A model generated the notes under the pieces. That model did not search any database, was not told the DNA's origin, and worked only from the letters and a program-made list of their open reading frames with translations. A program made the position numbers and the translations under genes. Positions 12,797 through 24,099 of a DNA stretch of 64,000 nt are shown piece after piece. How positions within the stretch are numbered: position 1 is the stretch's first letter; the number at the start of each line of letters is the position of its first letter. Source of the stretch: Moniliella sp. 'wahieum' (lineage: Eukaryota; Basidiomycota; Moniliellomycetes; Moniliellales; Moniliellaceae); assembly GCA_003971905.1 (NCBI GenBank), contig RSEE01000064.1, positions 62,001 through 126,000 on the forward strand, written 5' to 3'.

Positions 12797-13134
12797 GGGG
12801 CAGTGAGGAGCCAGTGGTGGTGGCAAGGATGCGCTGCCGCCAGCGGCCAAGCAAGCCATCTCGGCCGTGGCGGCGGCCTGCCCCACCATCATGCGTCCCC
12901 GCGTCACCGGCCACCCGCCCCAGCAGGTCCCTTACGCTTACCTCAGCCGCCAGCCCTGGCGCTTCTTTCAATTTGGACATCGCATCTCAGATGCTGGGCC
13001 TTCGCCCATTCGCCAATTTGCCCATTAGTCCATTCGCGCCAAGGGGTGTCGGTCGACAGCACAGCCGGCAGGCCCAACCAACCGTCGCAAGCAGTCTTGC
13101 CACCACCACCACCACCAGCACTGCGCCGATCACC
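12797..13134. promoter_or_regulatory. divergent promoter region, SEC15 / CXXC zinc protein
   Basis: These 338 bases separate the start codons of two divergent genes, so both promoters must lie within them unless either gene has an upstream intron. There is no clear TATA box. A run of CAC triplets (13100-13120) precedes the CXXC gene's ATG. An in-frame upstream ATG for Sec15 at 12907 is possible. Confidence 0.5.
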
Positions 13135-13856
13135 ATGCCCGTGTTCGACCTGCAGCTCAAAGCGACGCTCGAGGGCGTGTCCGAGTTCCAACCGCACGAC
13201 GACTACCGTCTGATGGCGCTTGTCAAGTGCACCCAATGCCACGAGCAGCACCCCAAGCCGCTGGCGCTCGTGCCGGGCGAGGAACACGAGGTGCACGGCG
13301 CCAAGAACGCTACTGCCCACCTGGTTTTTCGGTGCCAATTCTGCAAGGTCGAGTCCTGGGCCCGGTTTGCCGAGGCTCCCACCGGCGACAAGTCCAGTAA
13401 GAAGGGCGCGTCGATCTACCATGCCTACCGCGCTGACGAAGGTGCGAACGGGTGGCAGACGTTGACCAAAGTCGAGTGCCGCGGACTGGAGCCTGTCAAG
13501 TGGGTGCTGGATGACCAGGTACGTACTTATTTTTTTACCCTTCTTCGTTTCGCGAGGGACGTACTTGGATGTGCAGCGGGACTGACCCAGACTCGGACTC
13601 ACCCTCTGCTTCGCCTTGGTTGCCCAGAGCTACTTCTCTGCCGAAGCGCCCGAGTCTGGATCCAAGTTCCCCGACGTGGAATTTGACGAGGACATTTGGA
13701 CCGACTATGATGAAAAGGTGCGTCTACCTCAACCTTTCTTCCCCCCGCCCTATACACGCGCTGCGACCCGAACCTGTTGACTGACTAGTGCCTTCTCGGT
13801 AGGCTGGAAACGAGGTTTCGGTGCAGGACCTAGAGTCGCGCTGGGTGCGTGCTTAG
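13135..13856 (+). CDS. CXXC motif-containing zinc-binding protein (UPF0587/C1orf123 family)
   Basis: A small zinc protein conserved across eukaryotes. The human relative (CZIB) is a zinc-binding protein that interacts with copper chaperone domains. Three exons can be placed exactly: 13135-13518, 13628-13717 and 13803-13856, with introns of 109 and 85 bases bearing GTACGT and GTGCGT donors and CAG/TAG acceptors. All exons are multiples of three, giving 175 residues with no frame defect. Two Cys pairs are visible, CTQC (residues about 32-35) and CQFC (about 66-69), plus the family-typical FDEDIWTDYDEK and the C-terminal LESRWVRA. The full length and clean structure make this one of the best-defined genes here. 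Confidence 0.92.
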
Positions 13857-14109
13857 CCCCCCCCCAATACATCCAGGCCTCTACATGACCCTCGGTAGCC
13901 AGAAGAGAAAGGAGAGTTAAATACGAGGCCACTCGAGGAGTGGGACTGGTTCGTGAATGACAAGCAGCCAAGGGGCTGCGGTAAAAGAGTGTGGGATCGG
14001 CATCGAGCCGAGCGGACGAACAAGAGTAATGACAGAGGGGGGGCAGGGGCAGAGGTACAAGAGGGAAACGAAGGGGGAGAAAACGTTAAGACATCAGGAG
14101 GTGCAACCG

Positions 14110-15972
14110 TTACAATGCAGTACGGGAGCGCGGGGTCGAACGTAATGGAACGGAAGTGGTACGAGCGCGGGTCGAGTTGGCGGCACGCGGGCGGGGCGAG
14201 TCAGTGTTGGGAGTATCGTAAACGGGGGTTTCTGGTCCTTCAGGCGTCGACGACTCCTTTCCTTTCGAGCGGTAGGAGACGAAGAGACGGACAAAGCCAG
14301 TGCCCGTCGCGATCACCAACGTTAAGATCACGCTTCCCAGCAGTGGTCCAAGAGGTGGTCGGGGACCAGGAGGGTTGAATGGGTCTTGCGAATCGGGCCC
14401 TCCTACATCGTCCTCTTCCTCGGACTTGGATTCCGATGGACTAGAACGGGCGAGTGTCCAGCCAAAGAGTTTCCGCAAAGGAGCAAGCAAAAACCAAAAG
14501 AACCTTCGTAAGGGCCCAGCTACCGGAGGAGCTTTGGTCTTGGCTTTGGCCGCTGCTGACGAAATGGATCGGCTGCGACGGGTAGCATCATCGTAGATAG
14601 TCAAGAGGTAGGAGCAGGCCATTAGCGCGCTCAATGATATCACCGCAAAGGTACTGAGGCTCGCGGCCAACCAGAACTGGAGCACAGGCTTGAGGGGTGC
14701 CGATAAGGGGCGAGTCAAGGTGCGAGCCAAGGATGAGGCATGGGTCAATTGGCGATGACCCATATCAAGAGCACGCAGATTGGTCAAGTCCGAAAGCCCC
14801 ATCCTCGGACGCAGGGTCACTCCGACTCGTGAGCGGACAGGAGAAGGTTGCCGTGTACTGCAAGGGCGTACCGGTCGTTCCTCTGAGAATGACGGTCGTC
14901 GCGAACCGGGCGCTGAGGCCGCGGATCGGGTACGAATTCGTTGCGGTGACCGGTCAAGGTATTCCCTCCACATGGATGGCGTCACCAGAGTACCGTCGGC
15001 CTTGACAACGTGGCCCCATTCTGAGTGGAAGAGGAGGCAACATGCTTGGGATCCACGTCCCACAAATACGAGAGAAACTCATCGGCATCTGCGTCAGACC
15101 GCACGGAGCCGTAGCATTTAGCGTTCGGCCGCGTCGGCCCCACCCGGGGAAGTTGCAAAGGCCGAATGCGAGGCAGGCGAGTGTTAAACGGCTGGGGCAC
15201 CTCGGGGATGGTGTCAAAGCCATCGAATGCGCTCAATGTTGGAGTGAGCCGAGTAAAAACTGGCCTTGCCGGATCGGTTCGAACAGCCGGAACGGTTGGA
15301 GCGGATGGACGAAGCGGGTCCAGGACTTGGGACCGGCTCGAGGCTCTCGAGCGAGACCCGACTGGCCCGCTGGGGATCCGAAGCTAGCCGCGGCCGCCTT
15401 GGACGGGCGATGTGCTGGAGGAAAAGAAGCTCTCGGTCGATTCGCGCCCGCGGTGAGAACGGGGTGTGCCCTTGGGTTCCGGAGTGACGGGCGCAAGGAA
15501 GAGCCCACCGGTCAGGCGGGTATGGGCCTCGGCACGGGAGTGGGTGCGATGGCGAGAGTCGCTGCTGCTGCGCCTGGAGGTCGGAGCGCGCCTGGAGCAA
15601 TTGGAGGGCGGATTGGGCGGACTTGGTAATGTCGTGGGCGGTGGGGCCATGGCCTGGGGAGGGATCCAAGACGCGCAGGGTGCGGTGGTTCGGGGGCGAG
15701 ACATCGCGGCTAACGGCACGGCGCCTGCGACGATGGGCGGGGCGGGGGGAGCGGGTGGGCGAGGCAGGCGGGAGGGAGGGCGAGGCGGAGTCGGACGGAG
15801 AGGTGGATGCATGTCGGGGCGAGCGCGGCGACGTGGGCTTGGTGGCGGAGAGGTGGAGGGAGCTGCTGGCAACACTGGTGCGGGGGGTGGATGCGGCGCT
15901 GAGAGACGAGGGCAGGAAGGTGTGGTCGGGGGGCAGGCTGGGCCGGCTGCTGGCCACGCTGTCCGAGTCCAT
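14110..15972 (-). CDS. hypothetical membrane protein with two transmembrane helices
   Basis: Not recognised. The first ATG of the upstream open stretch is at 15972 (MDSDSVASSRPSL). The N-terminal half is Ser/Pro-rich and basic, with a short helical segment (HDITKSAQSALQLLQARSDL, about 15570-15630). The reading frame then changes near 15360-15400, most likely at an intron ending in TAG or CAG, into SAFDGFDTIPEVPQPF and ADEFLSYLWDVDP. It changes again near 15030 at a CACTCAG acceptor into VVKADGTLVTPSMWREYL. The C-terminal third has two hydrophobic segments (about 14615-14680 and 14290-14345) around a basic and acidic loop, then a Ser/Arg-rich tail ending at the TAA at 14110. It could be a fungal-specific ER or plasma membrane protein. 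Confidence 0.55.
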
Positions 15973-18382
15973 GGGGGGGGAGGGGGGGGTGATGGGGGAG
16001 AGAAAGAAGCGGCGGGTGGCGAGGTGTGGTGGCACGGACGGGGTGAATGCTGAGCTGAGGCCTGAGGGACGGAGGTACGGATGTACTGATGCTGCGAGGG
16101 CGGCTGTGGGCTGTCGTACCTGTCGTCGGGTCGGACCCGCCGTGCCTGGCTAGCGTGAGGACGTGAGTACTGGGACGCAGACGGAGTACCGAGTTGAGAC
16201 GGCGTGTCGGGAGGCGTGCGTACTGAGTACTGAGTATGCGTCGCCTGGCCCGACTAGTGACTAGAGTGAGTAGGGACTGGCACTGCAGCCACTTGGGACT
16301 TGGGACTGCGGCTAGTCGTTATTTAGTCACTCGTCACGCGTCACAGCGACTGGTTGACCCAACCACCCAGCACCTGCCTCGGCCAGCGCATCCAGCACCC
16401 AGTGCGCCAGGCGGCCCCAGCCCCCTGACACTGGCACCACGCCCAGCCAGCGCGCCGCTTTCACATGTCTGCCTTCTTTTTTCACGGCGCCCCGGCGGCC
16501 ACGGTAGATACATTGAAAAGACCAATCCAGGCATGATGCATGATGCATGATGCACAGATGAACGATGATCGCTGATCGCCCAGCCCGTCGGCCTTCCCGC
16601 TTCCCGTCCATCCACCCCTCGCTTTTCACCATCCCAATCTCCGCCACAGCCTCGGCCGGTTGACTACCTCGTGCCTCTAACCCCCCTCCATCCATCTGCC
16701 TCATCGGCATCCAGCATCGACAGCCTACCCCACGCGTCGGGCCACGTTGGTCCACGTCGGGCCACAGCGCCGCGTCACGCGTCACGCGTCCATTCCCCAC
16801 TTTGGACCACTCCTCTCTTCGATCATCGATCATCGACCATCACTCATCAGCATCATTCATCCCCACATGCCCCACCGACAACCCTATGGCCCACCAAAAC
16901 ACCGCACACCTTCCTCCTGGTTCTCGGTGGGCAAATCGATATAGATCGACAGCAACACATTGTGTCCGGAGTATGTCTGCAGTACTTGGTATGCATGTGA
17001 GTTGTGAGTACTGAGTACATGCGCAGCATCCACGCCATCCCTTTCGCACGTGGCCGAAGCAGACCTTTATGCTTAGTAGGCGCTTATCTGATGATTTGCC
17101 CCACACGCAGAACGCAGGTTTTGCCACCCACATTTTCACAGCCTGTCCCACTGTTTGCCGTGTCCACCTGCACTTTCACAACGGCCCCAAGCGGCTTTTT
17201 TCCGCTTTCTTGCTCCTCCCATCTCCCCCCTTCACACCCACCACCACATGGCGCCAAACGTGGAGTCCATAACCAAGGGAAGAGCGTGTGAGATGGACTA
17301 GATGAGATGCGCCCGGCTACAGCACACTCGTCCGTGACGGAGCAACCTTCTCTCGCATGTTCGTTTTCAGCTGGCGTATATAGGCGTTTGGTAGCGTGGC
17401 CTCTTTGCAACTGGTCATTCATTGGCTGTGGTGAAAATGGAATGCATATCGGCTTTCAAGCCGTACCACTCGTGCTTTCAACGCCCCACATGCTCTCTCT
17501 CAGTGTTCTCTCCCAACTTGAAGCGCCAAGCTATTTCTGTCAATTCGACACGTTCTAAAACGAACACATCCCCTTGTCAGTTCAACATTCCCTAGTATCA
17601 GACCATTGGTTTCGGCAATGTTCCCAGTAACATGTACAGAAACCCGGATCTTCGGGATTCCGGATCTTCGCACAGGGTGGTAGGCGTATAGGCAAGATGC
17701 AGTACATCTTCAGCGAACCTTTCATTAGCCTGTGATGTCCTTTTTTCTTATGACTCTCATGGTGGCAAATATATGTTCACACTGTCTCCATTGTCATTGT
17801 ATTTTGGAGTCAGAGGGTGACATGTGACATACCATGATGCACGGCCAACGCTGCCAAAGTGTTTTGGGATCTATATAGAGGAACCGTGTACGCCAGAGTG
17901 GAAGTCCAACATGACATCCGAACGATACCTCCCCCTGGTAGCCTATTAGGGAGCCAGATGGGCAACAAGATGAGGAAAGGTGGTGAGATGACTGGAATGG
18001 CAGTCGGGACGAATAGTCTGGAGTTGTGCACGGCAACTGCTGGCGTACACCCCACAGTTGCCCCCCCCCATTGGATGTCGATGCAAAGCAGTGTTAATTA
18101 CCGGCAGAGATTACTGTATTTGAATATACAGTAGGAGAGGGTAGCCCAACGGTTCTCCTTTTCCCATCTCAAAGAAAGCATCCGAGGAGGCTATGGGCCC
18201 CAAGAACTTGGCCCATCAGATTGGAACTTATAAAGCAGTCTGGACATGAAAACATCAAAGGGGGGAAGGAGGTATATACGAGAAAGGATAAGAGAATATG
18301 TGTATACAGGCAAAGGAGGGAGAAACTGATGGCAAATGTGCCAAGGAGTGTACCCAGATGAGAATACAGTAACAGTGCTGCT
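15973..18382. other. intergenic region
   Basis: No gene supported in 2.4 kb. It contains the upstream region of the two-helix protein gene and a dense set of repeated words: GTACTGAGTACTGAGTA (16220-16236), GTCACGCGTCACAGCG (16333-16348), CGCGTCACGCGTCACGCGTC (16771-16790), CGATCATCGATCATCGACC (16820-16838) and GTGAGTACTGAGTAC (17004-17018). A tandem GCATGATGCATGATGCATGATGC lies at 16530-16553. A TATA-like GCGTATATAGGCG at 17373-17385 has no clear gene behind it. Confidence 0.4.
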
Positions 18383-19315
18383 TTACGTGTCAACGCCATT
18401 GGGGGAATTGACGCCCATCAAATACTCGTTTCCATCAAACTCAGTGCGATGGCAGCAAAAAAGAGGTACGATTGACCCGGGTGAACGCGAATGCGTACTT
18501 TGCGGACCAACAGACCGTGAGGACACGTCATCCTTCCCACCTCCCTGGTAGTTGTGCCGCGCTCGAGTACAATCCGCTCTTTGGCGCGAGGGTCCATGGT
18601 GGCAATGAGGTGGGGACAGCGGTAAGAGGAGGCAAAGCGAACTTTAGTCCGCACTTTGGCGGAATCGCTAGTGATCGACATGACCCTGGTCCCGCTCGAG
18701 GGCAGTTGGGCTTCAAATTGGCCGGCCGTGCCCACCTGGACCACGTCCAATACCGGTTCCTGCCTCTCTTCATCGAGCATGCGAAGCTTGATACTAGCCA
18801 CCTCAGGGGTCAAGCGGTGCGGACCAACGTAGTTTGGGGGGATGAAGAATTCCACCTGAGCCCGGAACAGACGTTGGCGCCCGGCTGCGCCTTGGGCCTG
18901 TTGCCCAGCAGAACATCAATGGACGTAGAACAGAAATGAGATGACGCCCGAGACAGAGGACAGAGAGGGTGACCGGTGAACGTACCTCGACAGTAACCTG
19001 GGTGCCCAGAACATGGCGAGAGACAATCAAGTCCATCGGCTCATCCGACACAAAACGGACGACTGGCATCGAGATAGGCGGGTGGCGCTTCTGCTTCCGC
19101 AGAAACAGGCTCGACGAATGGCTCGTCCACGACTACTGCTTCTCCATCGAGTGCTGGAAGCGGCGTATGATCGTACGCGGGAGGAGGGTCGCAGTGTAGG
19201 TGGGCGGCAACACAGTACCAGCAGATGCGCGCCGGTCCCAGAAACGCATCACCTTGTTCAGTCTCCTCGTTGCCGACTCGGCCTCGGGCGCCGAGGCAAC
19301 GCTGGAGCGTCTCAT
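18383..19315 (-). CDS. PPxY-motif protein of unknown function
   Basis: Not assigned to a family. The ATG at 19315 gives MRRSSVASAPEAESATRRLN. Near 19170-19200 lies a PPPAY motif, the type of peptide bound by WW domains of Nedd4/Rsp5 ubiquitin ligases, so an adaptor role is possible. Introns fit well at 19091-19136 (46 bases, giving GEAKRHPPISMP), 18898-18985 (88 bases, GTACG donor, GTVEA-type join) and about 18433-18491 (59 bases, GTACGC donor). Downstream exons read EFFIPPNYVGPHRLTPEVAS, then MTSITSD-like beta-rich sequence, and end in EYLMGVNSPNGVDT before the TAA at 18383. One more change is needed near 19210-19230, likely another intron. The beta-rich body and PPxY recall arrestin-related adaptors, but I see no diagnostic arrestin motif. 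Confidence 0.55.
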
Positions 19316-20800
19316 GGCGGGTGGGGTGGCGACGCTGATGACGGTGAGGAGGGGCAGACAACGTGCACTTGCTCGACGGGTGGAGGGGATGCGGCGGGAT
19401 GATCGATGATGGATATGCACAGGCACGGCGATAGGAGAGTGGCCTATCCCCATTCGCGCCATGGCGCTGGGGCAGGAGCCTGCACAGGAACACCATGTGC
19501 TGTCGTGCTCGCACCGATAAGTTCGCGAGGCACCAGGAGGCTCCTGGGTGCCCCAGCCCCAGTCCCCCACTGCGGAGGATCGGATTGCTTACCACATCCT
19601 TTGCTGCCTCGATACACGACGTTCGCCGAGCGCCTATCATCGATCAACCTTATCAACCGATCGATGATCCAGTCGATGGCGGGGGATATATATGCCGGCG
19701 GTGGCGCTTGGCCCCGCGCTCAACTATCTGGACAGGCCCCAGGCCCCAGGGCGCTATCGTCACGTGATGTATGACATCACGCACCCAGCCTACGCCAATG
19801 CTACACGTCCCGGGGGGTTGCTGGTGTATTCGGCCCCCACTGTGGAACTTGTTGGCGAATGTTAATTGGGGGCGAATCCGCTGCGGGGAGAACGAACAGC
19901 ACGCCTGTCTCGATATTGGCTGTGGTCCTCGGGCTCCTAGTTGGTAGACGTAGACCGGGTTCAACAGTTCAACGTAACGTTCAACGTAACGCGTTCACCT
20001 CAGTTCATCGGCTTGCACACTGCGGGGATCGTGCCAGCTGACACTGCTCCCGTTCCTTCTTTCTTTCCTGCATACGCCTCCCTAGTCACTGGCCTGTGCC
20101 TTGTTCGCTTCCTATAGGAGATGCGTCTGCACCCAGACTCTTGCTCCAATGCATTTCCTTCTGTCATCATTCTGTCCATCCAGCGCCTAGGCCAAAGATG
20201 CGGGACGAAGGATGAAGTCGATGAAGATACGTCCAAAACCGAAATCCACCGGAACGGCCGGTGAACATCATGCATCAGGTGCCTCAGGACCAGATGCATC
20301 AGCCATTGCATCAGCGCCAACATGCACTGCCAACCAAGCCTGCGGCCTGTGCCTGACTGTCACGCAGGGCGGCAGGGGGCACTGTGTGGCGCCTGAGCTC
20401 AGGCGCCGAGCTCAAAGCGGCGTCTGATGAAACCAATTTTTGTCGGCGCGCGTGGCGCCAAGCCCACCAGCAGCAGCCAGCGCCCTGGCTACCAATCCCC
20501 ATTTCTTGCAACAGCTTCACCTAGCTTCACCGCTCTTCTGCGTCGAGTGAAAGTGACGACCAGTGCCGCCTTCGTCCGCACCAACACCAGTGTAAGCACA
20601 GGCCTAACCGGCGCACAACACGCTCTCACGCACCCCCTCCACGCCCAACTCTCAGCTCCACCACCGCTTCCGCCCGCCTTCTCTCCCTTGGCCGCTGTCT
20701 TCGGCGCTTGCCCTTCCCCTCCCAGTCCCTTGGGCAGTAGCAGCAGACGTAAGCAAAGCCCAGCCTCCTCTGTCTCTCCAGTGCGACTTTCACCACCACC
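19316..20800. other. intergenic region with repeated words
   Basis: No gene supported. It holds the upstream region of the PPxY gene, with a TATATAT at 19686-19693, about 370 bases before its ATG. It also has TATCATCGATCAACC/CCGATCGATGATCC (19636-19673), GTTCAACAGTTCAACGTAACGTTCAACG (19959-19987) and ATGCATCAG repeats (20268-20316). The final 200 bases are C/T-rich, as expected before a fungal start codon. Confidence 0.4.
19686..19693 (-). promoter_or_regulatory. possible TATA box for the PPxY gene
   Basis: ATATATAT in an otherwise GC-rich stretch, 371 bases upstream of the ATG at 19315 on the minus strand. Position and isolation are suggestive only. Confidence 0.3.
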
Positions 20801-21777
20801 ATGCCCAGTCTCCTCACCCTGGCCCAGGCCACCGCCATCACCGCACTGGCCATCGACATTGCTGCCTGCCTCTCTTCCCCACGCAGCCACAGCACCGCAC
20901 CAGCACCTGCCTCCGACCCAGCGTCCACAGCCACCGCGACAGCCTCTGGCCCTGCGCCCCCCTCTGCGCTGACACTTCCGCATCCCCCTTCCCCGCCACC
21001 AGCCTCCTTGCCTCCTTCTGGGGTTCTGACCCAGCCCCAGCCTCAGTCTCAGACACCAGCCATCACAGTCTTCCCCACCGCTGACACCCCGCGCTCCCTG
21101 CCCCAGCCCCAACCTCAGGCCCAGCTTCAGGTCGAGGTTCCGCTTGACTTTCCGCCGCAGGCGCCGCAGTCACAGCCTGCTTCGCCTCTGACGCCTCCCC
21201 GCTCCCCTGGTCCGCTGGTTCGCGAAAAGTTTGCTGCGCTCCGAGCCCAGACATGCTGCCGGGGAGAGAGTGGAAAGAAGCGAAGCACAGATGAAAGAGC
21301 TTCGGTTGACCATGCTCCAGTCGGAACATCAAATCAACTCGCTGCAGCACCAACTTGGCTTGTTGGAACGTCGTGTGCAAACTGCTCAGGCTCAGCTTGC
21401 CTCTCAGCTGCAGTGCACCGATCCAAGTGAGCGCGACTGTAGCAGCCGCGTCGCCGTGCTTCGTGCCAAGGTGACCCAGCTGGAGACGCAGATTGATCAG
21501 ACCCAGCTTTGTGCACGTCAAGCTACAACAAAGTACGTTCTCCGTTTCATGGTTGGCGTTGATCGATGATCGAAGTCGGGGAACTGCGCATGGCTGACAT
21601 TTTTTGGCCAGGTTGTCCCATGCCACGATCCTTGTTGAAGGACGAGAACGGCACCTCGTATCGCTGGAGCAAGAGAAGAACAAGTGGAAAGGACTGTTCG
21701 AGACTGTTCAGGCCAAATATCTAGCCAGCCAGGATCAGCTGGATCAGACCGTTCGGGGAATGATCGCCCCCCAGTAA
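20801..21777 (+). CDS. hypothetical coiled-coil protein with Pro/Gln-rich N-terminus
   Basis: Not recognised. The ATG at 20801 gives MPSLLTLAQATAITALAID and then a long Pro/Gln/Ala/Ser-rich low-complexity region to about 21210. From about 21225 a coiled coil begins (LVREKFAALRAQ, then MKELRLTMLQSEHQINSLQ). It continues through LLERRVQTAQAQL and AVLRAKVTQLETQI to an intron at 21533-21611 (79 bases, GTACGT donor, CCAG acceptor). It resumes as EGRERHLVSLEQEKNKWK and ends at the TAA at 21775-21777. A frame change near 21230-21300 must be an intron or a base error. The intron contains a GATCGATGATCG word. The architecture suggests a scaffold or adaptor, possibly nuclear or cytoskeletal, but nothing more can be said. 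Confidence 0.6.
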
Positions 21778-22338
21778 CCCATCTCCTTTCGGTACCAGGT
21801 TCCGTTTTTGGATCGGCCAGGATCGTTGCTACCTCCCCCCCGCCGCCCCAGCCCCCTCAGCGTTGTACGCCCAGTACCCGCCTCCCCCTTGTGCTTCCGT
21901 CGCCCAACCCGCCAACATTCGTTTCAGGATCTGTAGTTTCCATTGATCTATAAGGCTGTGCTTCATCTAAAAGTTCACCTCTTTCCCCTTCACCTTCTGG
22001 TTCTCCATTTATTCGACCCCCCCCTCCCCCCTCCCCCACCCTTTTCCGACCCTACACCCTCGTATCTCGTTCGCAACTATGTGTGTTAGGCATTCCAGCG
22101 ATGTACACACTTGGCCCGCGTTGCCTTCCCACCAAGATAGTGAAGTGGAAAAGGGCAAGTCCAATGCGTTTCGTGTGCGTTGCTGGGCTGGGCCGGAGCC
22201 AGAAAAACTTAAAATAAAATAAAAAAGAAATAAAAATCCACCCTCCCTCCCGGCTGGCCGTCGAGGAGAGCAGGCACGGCCGAAGCTTTGAGCTGCTGGC
22301 CTTCTTCCACCACCACCTGTTGTGCCTCTCTTACGACC

Positions 22339-22964
22339 ATGGCAGACGAGCAGATGGCCGTGGTGCCAGAAGATGGGAATGGGGCGGTGCAAGAGCAAGC
22401 GCAAGCTGAAGTGCAAGTGCCAGCGCCAGCGCCAGCGCACGCGCAAGAGCCAGCGAAGGACTTTTATGTGCGCTACTACACGGGCCACTTTGGCAAGTAC
22501 GGTCATGAGTTTCTCGAATTTGAGTACTCGCGCGGCCGTATCCGCTACGCCAACAACTCCAATTACCGTCACGACGACCTGATCAAAAAGGAAGTGTGGG
22601 TCAGTCCTCTGTTGGTGGAGGAGCTGAAGCGGATCGTGGAGGACTCGGAGATCATCAAGGAAGACGATACCAAGTGGCCGCCGCGCAACTCGTTTGGACG
22701 GCAAGAACTCGAGGTGCGCTTGGGCGACGATCACATCTCGTTTGAAACGTGCAAGATTGGGTCGTTGGTGGATGTGCAGGACTCGGAGGACCCGGAAGGG
22801 TTGCGCGTGTTTTACTACCTGGTCCAGGATCTAAAGGTACGTTGGCGTCCGCGCCCCTTGCCACCTTGCGTACCCACGCCTGTTTGTCAACTAACGTTGC
22901 ATGCCTACACCAGTGCTTGATCTTCAGCTTGATTAGCTTGCACTTTAAGATCAAACCCATCTAA
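22339..22964 (+). CDS. Mago nashi, exon junction complex core subunit
   Basis: Mago binds Y14 and locks eIF4A3 on spliced mRNA in the exon junction complex. The gene is intact. Exon 1 is 22339-22836, the intron 22837-22913 (77 bases, GTACGT..CAG) and exon 2 22914-22964, giving 182 residues. The core from about residue 38 is highly conserved ([20 protein letters not shown], then [29 protein letters not shown]) and ends in [11 protein letters not shown]. Residues 1-37 are an extra, low-complexity Gln/Ala/Pro segment absent from the compact 146-residue metazoan protein, so the start could alternatively lie further in. No frame defect. It is convergent with the AIG1-like gene 185 bases away. Confidence 0.95.
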
Positions 22965-23149
22965 ATTGTTGCGCGCTTTGGTGTACTGCACTCACCCGCT
23001 CCTCCTAAACTCACCCAACGTGTACAATATCGCCTCATTGATTCTCCCACTCACACGGGCGAAACACAACCAAGGACTGTGGCTGGCTACAGAGGCCAGC
23101 GAAGAAGGAGAGGAAAACATAGGACATATGAGAAGGTAACGATCAAGAC

Positions 23150-24099
23150 TTACTCGCTCTTGGCTAGTTTGGCCTGCTGGTCTTGCGCCGCCACGGCCCA
23201 CATGCTCGGGTTCAAGGACCGGTGCAGCGCATTGGACCCTTCGAGCCCGATGCAGAACAGGAACGCAGCCACGCCGTACACCGTCTGGCGCTGGATAGGG
23301 TTCAAAATGTCGAGAAGGGGGTAAGGGTAGTGGCCATTGAAGGTGTGCAGATGTTCAATCCATGTCCTGGTATAGGGAAAGGGGGGCGGGAGGGGAGATT
23401 CGTGTCAGTCGACGCGGCCGCGGCACCAGGTTCCCGATTCAGAGGGGGACGACACGTACACATAAGACACTGACACCAGCACGGCAACCAACGGCGCCCT
23501 GATCCGCTTGGGGAAAGGAGGCGAGAAGAGAAGGTAGTCGGCTAGCAGCGCGACGGCCGGGAAGAGGTGCCAGCACAAGTTGGGCAGCAGAGGCAGATGA
23601 GGTGTAACTGTGATGGTCTTCAATGGGTTTGCCGGGTCGGGAATCTCCGCGCTAGGGGTAAGCTGACAGGAAAACGTGTTAGTTGGTGACTGTTCAAAAA
23701 ACCCTGAGCGGCACATGGCTGCAGGGAGGGAGTGGACGTACCAGGCCCTCGTCATAGAGGAACAGCGGCCAAAAGAGAGCCGAGACGACAATTTCGAGGG
23801 GAAGGGTCAAGGCCAAGCCTGTGATGTGGAGGCGCTCCAGCACACGTCCAGGGAAAGAACCAATGAGGACCGCCAAGAGTCCCAAGGCCTGAGTGGCAGT
23901 GGTAGCATAGAGGGAGCAAACCGTCAAGAACTGAGGTGGCCTCCCTTCTGCTCGCCCGGGGGCGTGCTGCCTGGCGGGATGAGCATGTCGGTGAGCTCGA
24001 GGTTGAGGATGCCATAGACAGAGGCAGCCAGGCCGGTAGCCAAAAGAGCGGGTGGGCAAGGCGGTTGGAGGGCGACGCGGGCAGCGACGATGCAGACAT
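23150..24099 (-). CDS. FAR-17a/AIG1-like integral membrane hydrolase
   Basis: A family of multi-helix membrane proteins; human AIG1 and ADTRP hydrolyse fatty-acid esters of hydroxy fatty acids using Thr and His. The ATG at 24099 gives MSASSLPASPSNRL, and several hydrophobic segments follow (LLATGLAASVYGILNLEL, QALGLLAVLIGSF, LPLEIVVSALFWPLFLYD, LFPAVALLADYLLFSPPF). The family signature is at the last cytoplasmic part, EHLHTFNGHYPYPLLDIL, with the His expected for activity. Two introns fit exactly: 23663-23741 (79 bases) and 23367-23459 (93 bases), both with GTACGT donors. Two one-base frame breaks are present: at the A4 run 24042-24045 (one base short) and at about 23934. The stop is the TAA at 23150. 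Confidence 0.85.
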
